The position numbers were made by a program, and so were the translations under genes. A DNA stretch of 35,772 nucleotides from Synechococcales cyanobacterium C42_A2020_086 (GTDB lineage Bacteria > Cyanobacteriota > Cyanobacteriia > Elainellales > Elainellaceae), in contig JACYLU010000026.1 in the NCBI GenBank assembly GCA_015272325.1, positions 1 to 35,772 of the forward strand, read 5' to 3'. Below, piece after piece: positions 35,701 through 35,772 of the stretch. Position 1 is the first letter of the stretch; each line of letters opens with the position of its first letter. The notes beneath the pieces are model-generated. The model had not been told where the DNA came from, searched no databases, and saw only the letters and a list, made by a program, of their open reading frames with translations.

Positions 35701-35772
35701 GGGGCAATACCTCTTCTGGGAATACAAAATGTTCGTGGGGTTGGTCTTGAGGAGCCATCCAAGCGCGGATGC
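35684..35772 (-). CDS. psbD: Photosystem II D2 protein, 3' end only
   Basis: The last 28 codons of D2 run off the window edge. They end in [14 protein letters not shown], the invariant C-terminus of D2, with TAG at 35684-35686. D2 carries the reaction-centre cofactors in the thylakoid membrane. The 3' end overlaps the psbC GTG by 17 nt, so psbC is translated from the same mRNA. Confidence 0.95.
   Translation of the reverse strand, partial: IRAWMAPQDQPHEHFVFPEEVLPRGNAL

Overview
The window is cyanobacterial chromosome. The evidence is psbD/psbC of photosystem II at the right edge, an aldehyde-deformylating oxygenase, a cyanobacterial-type ECF sigma/anti-sigma pair, a MASE1 sensor kinase with a phytochrome-related GAF domain, and at least four copies of the HIP1 octamer GCGATCGC. 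Base composition is moderate (roughly 50-55% G+C by eye), gene density is high and operons are short. I could not place the organism to genus; a Leptolyngbya-like lineage is only an impression. I saw no tRNA, rRNA, CRISPR array, transposase or prophage gene.

Layout. 1-3224 (minus) is the downstream part of a surface-polysaccharide operon: rfbF-type cytidylyltransferase, LhgO-type FAD oxidase, SDR epimerase, then a strongly palindromic element at 6-91. 3225-8377 (plus) holds purA with a good promoter and a possible overlapping leader peptide, ribosomal protein L25 with its own promoter and terminator, an APH-like/P-loop kinase fusion, and a small membrane protein. The last converges stop-to-stop with purE (minus). 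9024-11140 (minus) is a small membrane protein and ureC. alkB (plus) and a small unknown gene follow.

12400-16120 is looser. It has a decayed glutathione S-transferase, coq4-like, ureB and a hexapeptide acyltransferase on the minus strand, then about 1 kb without a convincing gene. 16120-19637 has an NhaC-family antiporter divergent from a LysR regulator, and a TauE/SafE permease. 19986-21348 is an ECF sigma factor with its anti-sigma factor. 21370-23019 is a large protein I do not recognise. 23190-28346 has a GH38 alpha-mannosidase, aldehyde-deformylating oxygenase with a clear terminator, and an orphan sugar ABC permease. 28652-29922 has two tiny ORFs and scpA. 29984-32695 is a sensor kinase. 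33101-35772 has a SWIM-domain protein, a stand-alone PCP_red protein, and psbC overlapping the 3' end of psbD.

How the genes relate. rfbF, lhgO-like and SDR probably make or modify a nucleotide sugar or its product. purA and purE both serve purine synthesis but are separate units. ureC and ureB encode two of the three urease subunits but lie about 2.8 kb apart; ureA and the accessory genes are outside the window. The sigma/anti-sigma pair and the LysR/antiporter pair look like self-contained regulatory modules. Most other genes are single housekeeping or accessory units.

I found no unmistakable new multi-gene system. The best leads are the possible purA leader peptide, the branched palindrome at 6-91, the glutathione S-transferase relic, a 49-codon membrane ORF upstream of scpA, and the 10-bp tandem repeat abutting the antiporter start codon.
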